DNA of 64,000 nucleotides from assembly GCA_036867785.1 (NCBI GenBank), contig CP145417.1, positions 1,325,562 through 1,389,561 of the forward strand, in the 5' to 3' direction. Source of the DNA: Plasmodiophora brassicae. Taxonomy: Eukaryota > Endomyxa: Phytomyxea > Phytomyxea > Plasmodiophorida. Both the position numbers and the translations under genes were made by a program. A model generated the notes under the pieces. That model had not been told where the DNA came from. It was given only the letters and a program-made list of their open reading frames with translations, and did not search any database. Shown here in pieces: positions 38,374-47,689 of the stretch; the stretch's first letter is position 1, and every line of letters begins with the position of its first letter.

Positions 38374-38773
38374 CGTCGCTCGCCCACTCGTCGAGGCTCT
38401 GCGTCCGTGTGGGTCCGCGACTGCTGCGGCGCGCAGTCGCGGACCTTGTCTACCGGTGTAGTTTACCCTGTCGGGCGCCCAACTGCAGCGTGGCAGACGA
38501 ACTGCAGCGGATGACGGTGCAGTTCGTCCAAGTGCGTGCGGCGTGCGCCGGTCGGCACGCCCCCGCCGGGCACGTTTATCAGTCGTGTGCTCATGTCCGG
38601 ACAGGGGGCATGGCCCTCTGCGCGGAATGTGGGCGGAACGTTCCGGCGGGTCAGCGTGGCGCAGTTTTCGTCACTGCCCAACCCGAGTGCCTGCACCGTC
38701 GCTTGTGAATATTGGCGAGGGCGAACGCTTCGGGCGACCTAACCGTAACCGGCTGCTGCATACGCCGTCGTCC
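38374..38773. other. Intergenic, promoter of MADS gene 2
   Basis: About 400 bases between divergent genes. An open plus-strand frame with CAEC occurs but starts without ATG and shows no family match. AATATTGGC near 38,709 and GCCAATATT near 38,782 form an inverted pair around the MADS start. Confidence 0.4.
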
Positions 38774-39295
38774 ATGGGGTAGCCAATATTATCGTCCCGC
38801 GAACAGCGCGCCGTGGTCGCTGACCGCTGTGGTGTGCGCAGGCGCCGGAAGATTGCGATCGAGAAGATCGAGGAGGCGAAACGACGGCGCAGCACGTTCA
38901 AGAAGCGTCGCGTCGGCCTGCTGAAGAAGGCGGAAGAGCTGGCCGTCCTGTGCGGGTGCAAGGTCGCCATCACGATTGAGTCCGACGATGGCGTCAGCCA
39001 GTACTGCAGTGACGACGTTAGCGCGATCATGCGCGCGTACTACCACGACCTCGGCAGCGTCGGGAACGCGCCCGGCCTCCACGCCATCGTCCTGTCGAAC
39101 GACGACACCCCTTCATCGTCCATGGGGGGTTCGCACACGGACACCACCCCTGAGGACGCGTGCCGGGCACCCAGTGCGGTCGGGCACCACCCGGACGTCG
39201 GTGTCGTTAACGACAGCTCGTACGATCTCCTGCAGCAGACGCAGGTCATGCTGCCGTCCGGGTTCGCCGACACGTCACAGCTCTATCCCGGGTAG
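38774..39295 (+). CDS. MADS-box transcription factor 2 (SRF/MEF2 type)
   Basis: As in MADS gene 1, coding exon 1 is just ATGGG (38774-38778). The 63-nt intron ends TGTGCGCAG, and exon 2 runs 38842-39295; 152 residues. MADS domain: MGRRKIAIEKIEEAKRRRST, then KKRRVGLLKKAEELAVLCGC and a YCSDD motif. The remainder is short and polar without a K domain. AATAAA (39,309) just after the stop is a plausible poly(A) signal. It is convergent with MADS gene 3, 70 bases apart. Confidence 0.88.
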
Positions 39296-39308
39296 GGCGC
39301 GACGTTAA

Positions 39309-39314
39309 CAATAA
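39309..39314 (+). terminator. AATAAA poly(A) signal
   Basis: AATAAA 14 bases after the stop of MADS gene 2, in an A/T-rich patch of an otherwise G+C-rich region. It sits in the 70-base gap between two convergent MADS genes. Confidence 0.5.
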
Positions 39315-39365
39315 AATATCGGGCGTTCGTCTATTTACACAGAAGGCAGGGGGCGGGAGGCGGAG

Positions 39366-39992
39366 TCACAGCAGTGCTTCAGCGGCATCGTAGTCGAGCC
39401 CGGCGAAGAAGTCGAGCGACGGCCGCGTGCACGCGGGGGGCAGGTCGAAGGCGGTGGACGTCAGGTAGTGCGCGTCGAGGTCGGTCAGGCTCATCATGCC
39501 GGACGCGAACGGCGACGGGTCGTCGGGGCTGGCGGGCGCGCTCGACAGGACCGGCGACAGGGACCAGTCGAGCAGCGCGCCGTGCTTGAACGCATGGTCG
39601 GCAAAGTCTTCCGGCCTGACGAGCGCAGGCAGCGTGCCGAGGTTGACCAGGTCGGCGGCACTGAAGCTGGCCGCCGTGCTGACCGGGGACCCGTTCTCGA
39701 CGACCCCGCTGCCGCTGCTATCGTTAACCTTCGACGTCGCCGTCGCCGTCGTCGTCGTCCTTGCCACCCCGGACGTGATCTGGCGGTACTTGCGAAAGAT
39801 CGAGTTGATGTCGTCGCTGGCGAACCGCTCGCAGGGCTTGACGCGGTCGTTGATGACGACGACGACCTGGCTGCCGGACAGGCGCGCCAGCTCGGCCGCC
39901 TTCTTCACCAGCCCGACACTGCGCTTCCGCAGCGTCGACATGCGCCGCTTGCTGTCCTCGATACGCTCGATCGGGATCGACCGCCTGCCCAT
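39366..39992 (-). CDS. MADS-box transcription factor 3 (SRF/MEF2 type)
   Basis: Single exon, 208 residues. MADS domain at the start: MGRRSIPIERIEDSKRRMST, then KRSVGLVKKAAELARLSGSQ and FASDDINSIFRKYRQI. The rest is Ser/Thr/Asp-rich with a possible activation region and no K domain. It lacks the micro-exon of genes 1 and 2, so it either lost that intron or split off earlier. GAAATAGCA at 40121-40129, 129 bases upstream of the start, is a MEF2-like sequence. Confidence 0.88.
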   Translation of the reverse strand: MGRRSIPIERIEDSKRRMSTLRKRSVGLVKKAAELARLSGSQVVVVINDRVKPCERFASDDINSIFRKYRQITSGVARTTTTATATSKVNDSSGSGVVENGSPVSTAASFSAADLVNLGTLPALVRPEDFADHAFKHGALLDWSLSPVLSSAPASPDDPSPFASGMMSLTDLDAHYLTSTAFDLPPACTRPSLDFFAGLDYDAAEALL

Positions 39993-40399
39993 GGTCGACG
40001 ACGATGATGGCCACGATGATGCCGTGGAACGGAATGCGCTCTGAGGCTGCACCGTCGGGTCGAGCGACGGCCGAGTGCGACGACGACGCCGGAATTACTC
40101 CACCACGGGGGGCCTGACCCGAAATAGCACCGCGCGCGCGGGCCACGGTTTACGTTACGGAACGTGCGCGATCCGAGCCACGCTTTTAGGCACGTCCCGC
40201 GACGAATTTAGAACGCGCCCGGCGAGGGCATCCCGCCGTCCTTGCGAGGCGCGCCCAAGAGCGTGGGCCGCCGGCAACCCTGAGAGCCGCGGCCGATCCC
40301 GCTGACCAGCGCGCCAGCACGTACCGTCGGCCGACCATATACAAGCTGGTGGTCACATAATAAGGCCCTCGTTTTTACTGACCGTCGTTTTCATTTGGG
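39993..40399. other. Intergenic
   Basis: About 400 bases holding the MADS gene 3 promoter and the 3' flank of the next minus-strand gene. A (CG)n patch lies near 40,131-40,140. No gene seen. Confidence 0.4.
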
Positions 40400-41800
40400 T
40401 CATGATCGGCGCAACAAGGCAAACAGGAGCCTGCAGAAGATTCGTGAGCTGAAAGCGCAGACCTTGAGTGCAGCGCCGGCCCCGTAGAGCATCGTCGGCC
40501 AGAACCGTAAGTTCAGGGAGCGGAGGAGCGCGTTCCAGGACAGGTCGGCGACGATATCGCCGGGTGTGGCGCGTGCATCCCGGGACGCCAGACGGTCGCT
40601 GAGCGCGTCCCAGACGGACTCCTTGACGATGCTGGCGGACAGCGCCAGCCACGTGGGTGGCGATATCTCCAACGCCCGAGCGACCGCGCTGAACGGTCGC
40701 TTGACGAACGATTCGACGCTACGTTTGGCAGGGTTCAGCGCGAGCAGAACCGCGATGTGCAACGGATTTCGGGTCTCGATGGCTCTGAGTAGCGCCAGCG
40801 ATGCCGTTAGTTCGGCGTCCATGTCGTTCGTTCCAAGACGGCGGCGGGTCCATTGCATCACCTTTCGAATACGGGTCACGTTCGACACAGACTGGTCCAT
40901 CGACAGCAACCTGGCCGTGGCCAGTACCCCCTGCGGTATGAGGACGTTCTTCCCGACAAACTTGGCCGCACGACGACTCGGCTGCGACTTGCCGATAAAC
41001 TTTACGACCGGCCAGACGGCATTGATGACGCGAGCCACCCTGTCTTTCCAAGGCGTGCCCTCCTCGGGTGAGAAATCATCATCGTCGTCCGAAAACCAGC
41101 TTGGCGCCGCGGTTGGTTCCTCCGCAGGCGACGGCGCCGCCGGTGAAGGCTGGGACGATTCCGGATTACTGGGCGACCTCAACGACGTCGGGATCGGAAT
41201 GGACGGTATAAACCGATGGGTTCGCTTTGGAGGCGGCGGGCGCCTCCTCATTCGTCGCCAGACGTACGTGAGAGCGCCGCCCAGCGCGCCAACCGCCATG
41301 ATGCCCGCTGCCGTCTTCGTCGGCGTGCGCTTGCTAACCGGTCGGGCGACGTACCCGGCGTCCGGGCAGTGCCCGACCGCAAACCGGCTCTTGGAGACCG
41401 ACGTTGTCGTATACTCACTGGTGCCGTCCTGGTGACCGCGGCGCCATGGGACGATGACGACGACGGTGACGGCAACGGCGGCAGCGACGACGGCGAGGGC
41501 GGCAGACACGCCCAGCACGATCCAGAACGTGCGCCGAGCCATCCCACACAGGCGGCGCTTGTCGACTGCGGGTGCTGATGCGCGCTCGTCATTGTCGCTG
41601 TCAGACAGCGACAGCGACGACGGCAGGTCGTCGTCCTCGTTGCGGCGGCGCCTGACAACCGCGGCCGCAGGCGGTCCCATGACGTGCGCCTCGTGGTCCA
41701 GTTCATCCAGCTCTGCCAATAGAGCCTGTTCCGATACAAACTGTTCGATGACCAGGTGCTGCTCCAGGCTACCTTCGGCCAGGCCGCCGGCGCCTTCCAT
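40400..41800 (-). CDS. Two-helix membrane protein of unknown function
   Basis: Single exon, 466 residues from the first ATG (MEGAGGLAEGSLEQH). Residues about 80-115 form a strong membrane helix after basic residues (FWIVLGVSAALAVVAAAVAV). A second, weaker one is AAGIMAVGALGGALTYVW, followed by RRMRRRPPPPKR. An acidic Ser/Pro-rich linker (WFSDDDDDFSPEEG) leads to a C-terminal helical domain of about 200 residues (WKDRVARVINAVWPVVKFIG, LLRAIETRNPLHIAVLLAL). No family recognised. A TATA-like TATATTTA on the minus strand is about 60 bases upstream. Confidence 0.7.
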   Translation of the reverse strand: MEGAGGLAEGSLEQHLVIEQFVSEQALLAELDELDHEAHVMGPPAAAVVRRRRNEDDDLPSSLSLSDSDNDERASAPAVDKRRLCGMARRTFWIVLGVSAALAVVAAAVAVTVVVIVPWRRGHQDGTSEYTTTSVSKSRFAVGHCPDAGYVARPVSKRTPTKTAAGIMAVGALGGALTYVWRRMRRRPPPPKRTHRFIPSIPIPTSLRSPSNPESSQPSPAAPSPAEEPTAAPSWFSDDDDDFSPEEGTPWKDRVARVINAVWPVVKFIGKSQPSRRAAKFVGKNVLIPQGVLATARLLSMDQSVSNVTRIRKVMQWTRRRLGTNDMDAELTASLALLRAIETRNPLHIAVLLALNPAKRSVESFVKRPFSAVARALEISPPTWLALSASIVKESVWDALSDRLASRDARATPGDIVADLSWNALLRSLNLRFWPTMLYGAGAALKVCAFSSRIFCRLLFALLRRS

Positions 41801-42353
41801 CGTGGCCCGATGCCAACGCAGTGCTGACGACGTCGGTCCGCCAGAACCTGCCAATACCTAAATATAGCAACTTGCGCGTGTGATCAATGCCGCAGTTCAC
41901 AGACTGCGCAGTTTTGTGGCTTTTCGAAACTGTGGCTCGACGAATATTCACCCACTACGGTAGGCTTTAGACGCCTCTGGGGTTGCCCTCTGAACGTATG
42001 TCACCGACGTGCCGGCGATGGTCGAGTTAGCCTTTACAAGAGGGAATCGACGGCGCCGCAGTCTAAGCATACGGTGTGTTCGATCAGATAATGGTGCCGG
42101 CGGCCAGATGCTGCTGCAGCCGGCTTCGGGCGGATCGCGTGCCAAAACTAAACTTCCGTCATGGATCGATCGCCCTCCACCCTTGGCCGGCCGCCCTTTG
42201 TGCGTATCGTTCGGTGCTAGTATCTCGTCACAACGTGATGATGAACCGTACGAAGTCATCAGCTACGAGCGCGTACGTTACCGTAACGGGATGGGATCGC
42301 AGGCTCACTTCCGATCCGCAACCTCACAGCTGGCAAATGTTTTAATTGATATA
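41801..42353. other. Intergenic, lower G+C
   Basis: About 550 bases between two minus-strand genes, with the TATA-like element of the membrane-protein gene near 41,860. No coding signal. Confidence 0.4.
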
Positions 42354-42887
42354 CTATCGATGCCTCCGGCGAGGTGGTGTTTTCGATTTCAGAACAGGAT
42401 AGCTGACCTGGTTCTTGCAGTCGTAGTAATGGAAGACGCATTCGGCGCGGGATTTGCCTTTGAGAGCGGCGGCGATGGCTGTGAAATTCTTGGGGGTCGC
42501 CGCGAACGCCTTCAGAAACGCCGCGTGCTCGTCGTCGGTCCAGCGCGAGGTGCGGCGCTCTTCACGATCCATCTTCAGCGCCATTGGGTCAGTGACCAGC
42601 GAGGGGCGTGTTCGCGATTGAAACAACCGCTCGAACATCCCGTCTGACAGACGTCGTAACGCCCTCCATGCATCACGAAATGGCGACGTCGCAGGTGCAG
42701 GCAATGATACGTTCAGCGACGTGGACGTCGTCGAGGTCGATTCTCGACGCTGGGTCCTTGGCGATTTCCGACTTTGTGGCTCAACAAATCCTTCCAACGC
42801 CTTACGTTTCGGTGACCGAAACGGGACTCGACCGTTGTTGGGCACCGCACCTGACGTCACTCGCCGGGCGCCCGGCCTTCCGCCCAT
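42354..42887 (-). CDS. SANT-domain (NCoR/SMRT-like) protein
   Basis: Single exon, 177 residues from ATG (MGGRPGARRV). The N-terminal ~110 residues are basic, Ser/Thr-rich and disordered. The C-terminal SANT domain reads RRTSRWTDDEHAAFLKAFAA, then NFTAIAAALKGKSRAECVFH and YYDCKNQ. The spacing of W, the F in NFTAIA and the tyrosines is nearest the second SANT of NCoR/SMRT co-repressors, known to bind histone tails or deacetylases. A chromatin or co-repressor role is inferred. Confidence 0.78.
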   Translation of the reverse strand: MGGRPGARRVTSGAVPNNGRVPFRSPKRKALEGFVEPQSRKSPRTQRRESTSTTSTSLNVSLPAPATSPFRDAWRALRRLSDGMFERLFQSRTRPSLVTDPMALKMDREERRTSRWTDDEHAAFLKAFAATPKNFTAIAAALKGKSRAECVFHYYDCKNQVSYPVLKSKTPPRRRHR

Positions 42888-43192
42888 ATTCTCGTGTGTG
42901 ATGAATGTAACGCATGGGCGTTGGTGGGACGAGCTGGGCACGCGCCAATTTATTCATGACGTATCACGTAGCGACCGAGCGTGCGCTTCCTAGGTTTCAT
43001 AGCATGCCTATACATGCTGCCCATGGTTATACGTTCTGCAGCACAGGCAGCCTCCGCTACGAGCAGCGTGTGCCCCTGAAATAGCAGTCTGGCACAGCGG
43101 GCGGCGCGTCCCGAATTAGTCGCACGGTTCGAAGCTGGTGGTCGAGATCGCAGCTCGACCTTACTGATCACGGCCAGGGCGCCCGCTCGACC
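42888..43192. promoter_or_regulatory. Divergent promoter region with MEF2-like site
   Basis: A 305-base gap between divergent SANT and MADS genes. GAAATAGCA (43079-43087) lies 114 bases before the MADS gene 4 start; the same nonamer is upstream of MADS gene 3. CCAAT followed by TTATTCAT lies near 42,946-42,957. Confidence 0.4.
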
Positions 43193-43774
43193 ATGGGCAA
43201 GGTTGCCGTCGCGATTGCCCGCATCCATGACAAGAAGAAGCGCTCGGCGACGTACCTGAAGCGATCGGCGGGCCTCATCAAGAAGGCGGAAACGCTGGCA
43301 GCCCTGTCCGGCTCGCACGTTGTCGTTGTCGTCCGCAATCGTGATGTGCGACGCAAGCCGGCCGCCTCCGATGTCATGACGTACACGTCTGGAGACATCA
43401 ACGTGATCTATAGCCGGTACAACGATGCTATGCGGAGCATGCTCCAGGAAGACGTGAACGATTCGGCACCTGAACCACAGGCGGTGGAGGCAGTGCCGAC
43501 AATGGCAGAGACCGCTGGCCTTTCGACGATTGAGGAGCATGTGTCCACGACGAGCACGACGCTGGACATGGCCTGCTTACCGCGAATTAAGCTGCCAGTG
43601 GACCCGATCGTCGAAGGCGGGCACTCGGGCATGCTGGACCTGACCCCGATCCCAGACATTTGGCGGACGCGTGATGCGTCCGGCAGGCCGATACTGACGC
43701 CGCGCCGGTCTCCCAGGAATCATGTCGGCAGCGTGTTCGGCTGGGCGACGCCCCACCTGACCACTCCCAAATGA
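43193..43774 (+). CDS. MADS-box transcription factor 4 (divergent)
   Basis: Single exon, 193 residues. The MADS domain (MGKVAVAIARIHDKKKRSAT, then KRSAGLIKKAETLAALSGSH) starts MGK instead of MGRR and has a longer, basic insertion (NRDVRRKPAASD) before the strand-helix part, so its DNA preference may differ. It lacks a K domain; the rest is polar. It is divergently arranged with the SANT gene. Confidence 0.85.
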   Translation: MGKVAVAIARIHDKKKRSATYLKRSAGLIKKAETLAALSGSHVVVVVRNRDVRRKPAASDVMTYTSGDINVIYSRYNDAMRSMLQEDVNDSAPEPQAVEAVPTMAETAGLSTIEEHVSTTSTTLDMACLPRIKLPVDPIVEGGHSGMLDLTPIPDIWRTRDASGRPILTPRRSPRNHVGSVFGWATPHLTTPK

Positions 43775-43859
43775 TCCCTGTACCATCCGACGTCTATTCA
43801 TCAACATGTTGTGCGTAAATAACATTGTCAGCTATTATAGTTGAATCGTGTAACATATA

Positions 43860-44668
43860 CTAGTTGATGGTGATGGAGCATTTGCAGCACACGATCCTGT
43901 ACAACTTGTACATGCAGGATTCCATGTCGTCGCACGACGGAAGGCAGTCGCATGCGGGGCACTCGGGCATCTGGATGGAACAATCGGCGCATTCCGGGCA
44001 CGACAGATCGGGGAGAGACAGTGCGGCTGCCTGTTGACCCTCCCGTCCCGCCGCAGCGCAGACCAGCGCGAACGCACCTGTCAATGTGAACCCGACGATG
44101 TACAAGACCTTCACAAACAGCCATCCGCCTTGCACCGCCTCGGACCCGTCCTATCACCGTTATCAGCGCCTCGAGGGCAACCCGGGGAATCAACGTGGAA
44201 GACCTGAACTGATGCCCCAGCGTATAGACCGTACAGAACCAGGGAGATCGTCAGGGTGCCCAGGACGACCAGAGCCTGCCCGAGACGCGGCATTCGCAAA
44301 CAGGGCGCGAACCCGTCCAGCAGAATCGACGACGGTCTGCGTTCGTCGAGGTCGCCCTGCCTTGCCGAAGTGCCGCCCTTCAACGTTGGAAGGTGTTGCT
44401 GCCCCATCGGTTGTGATGTGACTGTTTGCTGAACCCCAGCGATGCCGTCGCGTTCTCTGTCGAGTTTAGCTTTCCGGAGGCGCGAGATGATCATCATGCG
44501 ATGGCCAGGTCTGAGCGGCGGCGCGTCCTTGTCGGCAGCGACCAGATCTAGCATGGCGTCCCAAGCGTCCTTATCCTCGGATAGGATGAAGTCGCGGTCG
44601 GTGAACCCGAGGCGCGTGAACGACGGCAGGTAATCGCTCAGTGGAGGGCCGCCGAGAATATCCTCCAT
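43860..44668 (-). CDS. SAM-domain membrane protein with Cys-rich tail
   Basis: Start ATG at 44668 (MEDILGGPPLSDYLPSFTRL). Residues about 8-70 fit a SAM domain: SDYLPSFTRLGFTDRDFILS, then LRPGHRMMIISRLRKAKL. A polar linker leads to a membrane helix (LGQALVVLGTLTISLVLYGL). A donor after GASVQ (CAG/GTCTTC) and an acceptor before VLYIVGFTLTGAFALVC give a second helix and a Cys-rich end with CPECADC, CPACDC and MESCMYKLYRIVCCKC. The exact intron ends (about 44,210 and 44,115) are inferred. SAM domains self-associate or bind partners; the combination is unusual. Confidence 0.6.
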
Positions 44669-45318
44669 ACTCGCACGTCGACCCCCTCGACGAACCTGAC
44701 ACTGGCTCCCCCTGCCCAGTACGTACGAATCACACCGCTCTAACTGGCTGTCAAACACGACCATGAATCGGTGGCATGATCGACAGCAAAAGTATGCGAC
44801 GCCTGCAAAAGCCAATTCCACTCTCCATCCGCGGTTCGATTGGTTCTGCAATTAGGCGCGCGCGCGCAAACGTCTTCGACGGCTCCATAGCTATCGACAT
44901 CGATGTCCAACGTACGCCCTTTCTTAGCCTTCCCCAATGCTGCTGTACGTGTATAGCGCCCAGATTCTCCTTCAAGGTCGGCTATGCAGAAAGTGCCACG
45001 TCTGCTACAAGGAAAATGGTGCCCAAACGACGTTGCCAGCGGGTAGGAAATGTGTTTGGGGCGTACAAATGCGCCAATTGACTCTGCTTCCGTCTACCGA
45101 GTTCCTCCCGGAACGATGGCCATTATCTGTGCGATCACGTTCCACTATCTGCAGTGGAAGTTCGGCTGTCCCCAGTTCATCGCCGAGCTTGTCCAACTTG
45201 CTGTCCACCTGCGTCTGCAGCCCGTCACTGTGGTTGATCCATCGTCATCCGAAGTCGGCCACCATTGGTGGACGACGTCGGGAACGCGATCCGCATCTGA
45301 TCCGCGTCCGCTACGCTT
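44669..45318. other. Unresolved interval
   Basis: About 650 bases between the SAM gene and the inverted-repeat region. A minus-strand helical-looking piece (LQTQVDSKLDKLGDEL) near 45,165-45,215 could be part of a coiled-coil exon, but no start, stop or splice partner could be fixed. Confidence 0.35.
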
Positions 45319-45770
45319 CACGAACAGGTTTCATGGCCCGGTTGACGTCCTCCTTCTTCACCGGACCGACTTGCGAAGAGCGGCGGGCAGAGAAGCGGTT
45401 GGCCGCCTTCCGCACCTTGCCCTTCTTGAACGTGTCCCGCTCTGGACCTGTTCAGGATGTCGGTATGCGCGAAACGGACGGGTGCCACAAGCAAACGATC
45501 CGGGTTTGTCGCCAATTCCTCCGGCTGCAAGACGCGATGCTCCTCGATTCTCGCGTTCAGCGCCGCACCGCAAGCGGGATCGGGGCCGGCGTTGCTCGTG
45601 GCGCCCGTCCGTTTCGCCCACACTGGTACCCTGAACGCATCCGCGCAGGCCATGTACGTTCGAGAAGGGCAAGGTGCAGAAGGCAATGCACCGCTGCTCT
45701 GCCCGGCGCTATTCCCGAGTACGATCCTGTGAAGAAGGAGGACGTCAAGCAGGCCTTGAAAGCGTACGTA
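45319..45770. repeat. Inverted repeat of a small coding fragment
   Basis: The left arm (about 45,319-45,490) read on the minus strand and the right arm (about 45,598-45,770) read on the plus strand are related: both read KGKV, then ARR, then GTGAAGAAGGAGGACGTCAA. The left arm keeps an open end (KKEDVNRAMKPVREA, stop); the right arm has a shifted frame and a longer tail. It looks like a duplicated gene end of unknown family in head-to-head order. The second duplication copy (50.3 kb) keeps only the right arm. Confidence 0.55.
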
Positions 45771-46089
45771 CCCGCTTCTGTCGGTCCGCGCCAGTCGCTG
45801 CGGTCGTCCAATTCACCAACGGTCGCAAGGCGATGTCGGCACAGGTCCACACCGCTGTCAAGCGCATCCTGGACGCGTGGCCTCATTCAGGTTCCCCGGA
45901 TGCGTAGCAGCGTTGCCCCCCGTATACATGGAAATTCAATCATTGGATTCATGCGGTTTACTGACGACATCCACAGTCAGCACCTGTAAGCAGTCGGCCC
46001 TCGAGGTATATATACTGGCGCCGTGCATGAAATTCTCGTCACGCCAATGAGGCACTGCAGGTCGTTCATCATGGCTTCCGCCATGCTGG

Positions 46090-46170
46090 CCGATTAATCC
46101 CTGACGTGGATGGCGATTCATGCCGATTAATACCTGGGATGGACGGCGATTCATGCCGATTAATTCCTGG
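46090..46170. repeat. Short tandem repeat, ~33-base unit
   Basis: CCGATTAAT starts units at about 46,090, 46,123 and 46,156, each with GGCGATTCATG before it and CCTGG after. The same repeats, slightly changed, are in the right duplication copy (50,965-51,050). They lie upstream of the 134-residue protein. Confidence 0.7.
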
Positions 46171-46221
46171 GATCATGGCGATACGAGAGAATAATCTCGT
46201 TGACGGCTTCTTCCAGACAGT

Positions 46222-46245
46222 GGGACCGGTATGCGTACCGGTCCC
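46222..46245. promoter_or_regulatory. 24-base near-palindrome, left copy
   Basis: The same 24-base palindrome as at 51,096-51,119 with one mismatch, about 100 bases upstream of the start at 46347. A second GGTCCC follows directly. Confidence 0.55.
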
Positions 46246-46346
46246 GGTCCCATACTGGTTTCCAGACTATTTAGCGCAAGACACAGGACGCGTATTATCA
46301 AGCAAGACGCCCCAATTCCATCAGTATACCGGTCAAAGAATTCAAC

Positions 46347-46751
46347 ATGGCCATGTCGAAGAACCATAAGATCATCATTGCCGTTGTCGTGTCGGTGCTC
46401 GTCTTAACCGGTCTCGCTGTCGGCCTGTACTTCGCGTTGCGGCCGAACCCCGCGGTCGAGGAGCTCAGGGACATTGTGCAACGCGCGAAGAACACCCCCA
46501 AGGATGACGCGAAAGCACAAGAAACGATTTTGAAGGACCTGTTGGAGTGGGTGAAGAAGTACGGGATAAAAATTGAAAGTATGTCCAAGAAGGATCAGAG
46601 GACGATCGGCGAGCTCAGAGACGAGTTGAATTCTGTCTACGAGGGACATGCGCGCGGAGCTCATGTACAATTTGGTCAGCATCAGAATACGGACGCCGCG
46701 CCCGTGATGCAGAACGGTGCAGACGGCCAGCCTGAGGGGACTGCCTTCTAA
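46347..46751 (+). CDS. 134-residue signal-anchor protein, left copy
   Basis: Single exon. MAMSKNHK precedes one membrane helix (IIIAVVVSVLVLTGLAVGLY). Then come a charged, helical domain (VEELRDIVQRAKNTPKDDAK, DLLEWVKKYG, RTIGELRDELNSVY) and a polar Gln/Asn-rich end. A short positive start before the helix suggests a signal anchor with the C-terminal part outside or in the lumen. No family recognised. The copy at 51215 differs at only a few residues (e.g. GIKIES against ANKVES). Confidence 0.75.
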   Translation: MAMSKNHKIIIAVVVSVLVLTGLAVGLYFALRPNPAVEELRDIVQRAKNTPKDDAKAQETILKDLLEWVKKYGIKIESMSKKDQRTIGELRDELNSVYEGHARGAHVQFGQHQNTDAAPVMQNGADGQPEGTAF

Positions 46752-47221
46752 CGGAGCCAGTGATGGGATAAACCAGGAAACCGGCTTGACGTGTTAACGA
46801 ACCAACCAATATTGGTCGCTGCCTGCAGGCCTAGGCAGGATATCGAATGTCGCCGTCTGCATGCACCAGGACGTCGCGCGCGCAGCCCGCCCTCGTCCAT
46901 GCTTGCCATCGAGCCTGATGTAATCTTCTTCTTCCACCCAGGCGGGACGGAGATCACTGGCGTTTGTGCCTTGATCAACCAATGCCTGCGCACGTCAGCT
47001 TGTTCACACTCGGAACTGAGCGTGCGACACGGCGCCCAGCAATGGCGAAGGTTTGAACCCCGTTCTTTGTAGGCGTGCTCCATGGTATGCGTCTTTTTGT
47101 CCTGGTGAGGCGGTGCCACCCTGGAGCAGGCGCCGCTGTTAGTGTCGACGCTTGTGACAGCCTTCCGTCGGTCATTGACGTCATCCGGGCGGGGGGCGTC
47201 TGACGGCCACCCCAGATTTGG
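46752..47221. other. Non-coding part of the duplication
   Basis: About 470 bases between the anchor protein and the glucokinase start. Conserved between the duplication copies apart from indels, without coding character. Confidence 0.4.
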
Positions 47222-47470
47222 ATGTCCTTGCGTCCCATACGCGGACGTCGCCTGCTCATCGGTTCGGGTGTCGCCCTTCTTGTCGCCGTCGTCCTCGACA
47301 TCGGGTACCAGTACTGCTACCTGCTCGGCTTCCCGTCTGCCGACATGTGATACTACGTTGCTGGGGACCTGGGCGGCACCTACTGCCGCCTGATCCTCGT
47401 GCAGGTCGGGATCATACGGTCCCCACATTGGTTCCCTGCGACAGGAACCTAACCACATTGTGGTCGACGT
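47222..47470 (+). pseudogene. Glucokinase 5' fragment (pseudogene)
   Basis: Copy of exon 1 of the glucokinase gene at 52034. It starts MSLRPIRGRRLLIGSGVALL as the intact gene does, but has a stop (TGA, 47348-47350) after PSADM, where the intact gene reads DMRYY. The homology ends in the first intron; none of exons 2-4 follows. It is a duplication remnant of a host gene. Confidence 0.85.
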
Positions 47471-47590
47471 ACGTACAGGCCGTCTCTGGGCCCGAAGCCT
47501 TTACTGGGAGTCGCGACCAACTGGTCACGCGTCTTGCAATGCTCGCCCTGTCTGCGTTGCTCGTCAGGCCTTGTCCGCCGTGGTGCAGGC

Positions 47591-47653
47591 GCAGGTGGGG
47601 GCGACGTAGGCGCAGGTGGGGGCGACGTAGGCGCAGGTGGGGGCGACGTAGGC
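47591..47653. repeat. 21-base minisatellite
   Basis: Three exact tandem copies of a 21-base unit beginning GCAGGTGGGGGCGACGTAGG (47591, 47612, 47633). A single related unit (GCAGGTGGGGGCGATGT) lies at about 62,922, so the repeat belongs to the subtelomeric element. Confidence 0.8.
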
Positions 47654-47689
47654 GCCCTCGATCGGCGACAGGCGTCACGCCTGCACGGA

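Larger units (their letters stand above)
45478..47470. repeat. Segmental duplication, left copy
   Basis: About 2 kb closely matching 50,321-52,270. Shared order: basic protein fragment, three ~33-base repeats, palindrome, 134-residue membrane protein, then the start of the glucokinase gene. The left edge is at GGACGGGTGCCACAAGC; the right edge is in glucokinase intron 1, after GTGGTCGAC. Small indels occur, e.g. about 44 extra bases near 47,035. Confidence 0.85.

Noticed and set aside
38409-38708. Plus-strand frame with CAEC near MADS gene 2
   Set aside because: No ATG, no acceptor, no family likeness; it lies in the promoter between divergent genes.
46090-46170. The ~33-base repeats as a CRISPR-like array
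   Set aside because: Direct tandem repeats without unique spacers, in a eukaryotic promoter.
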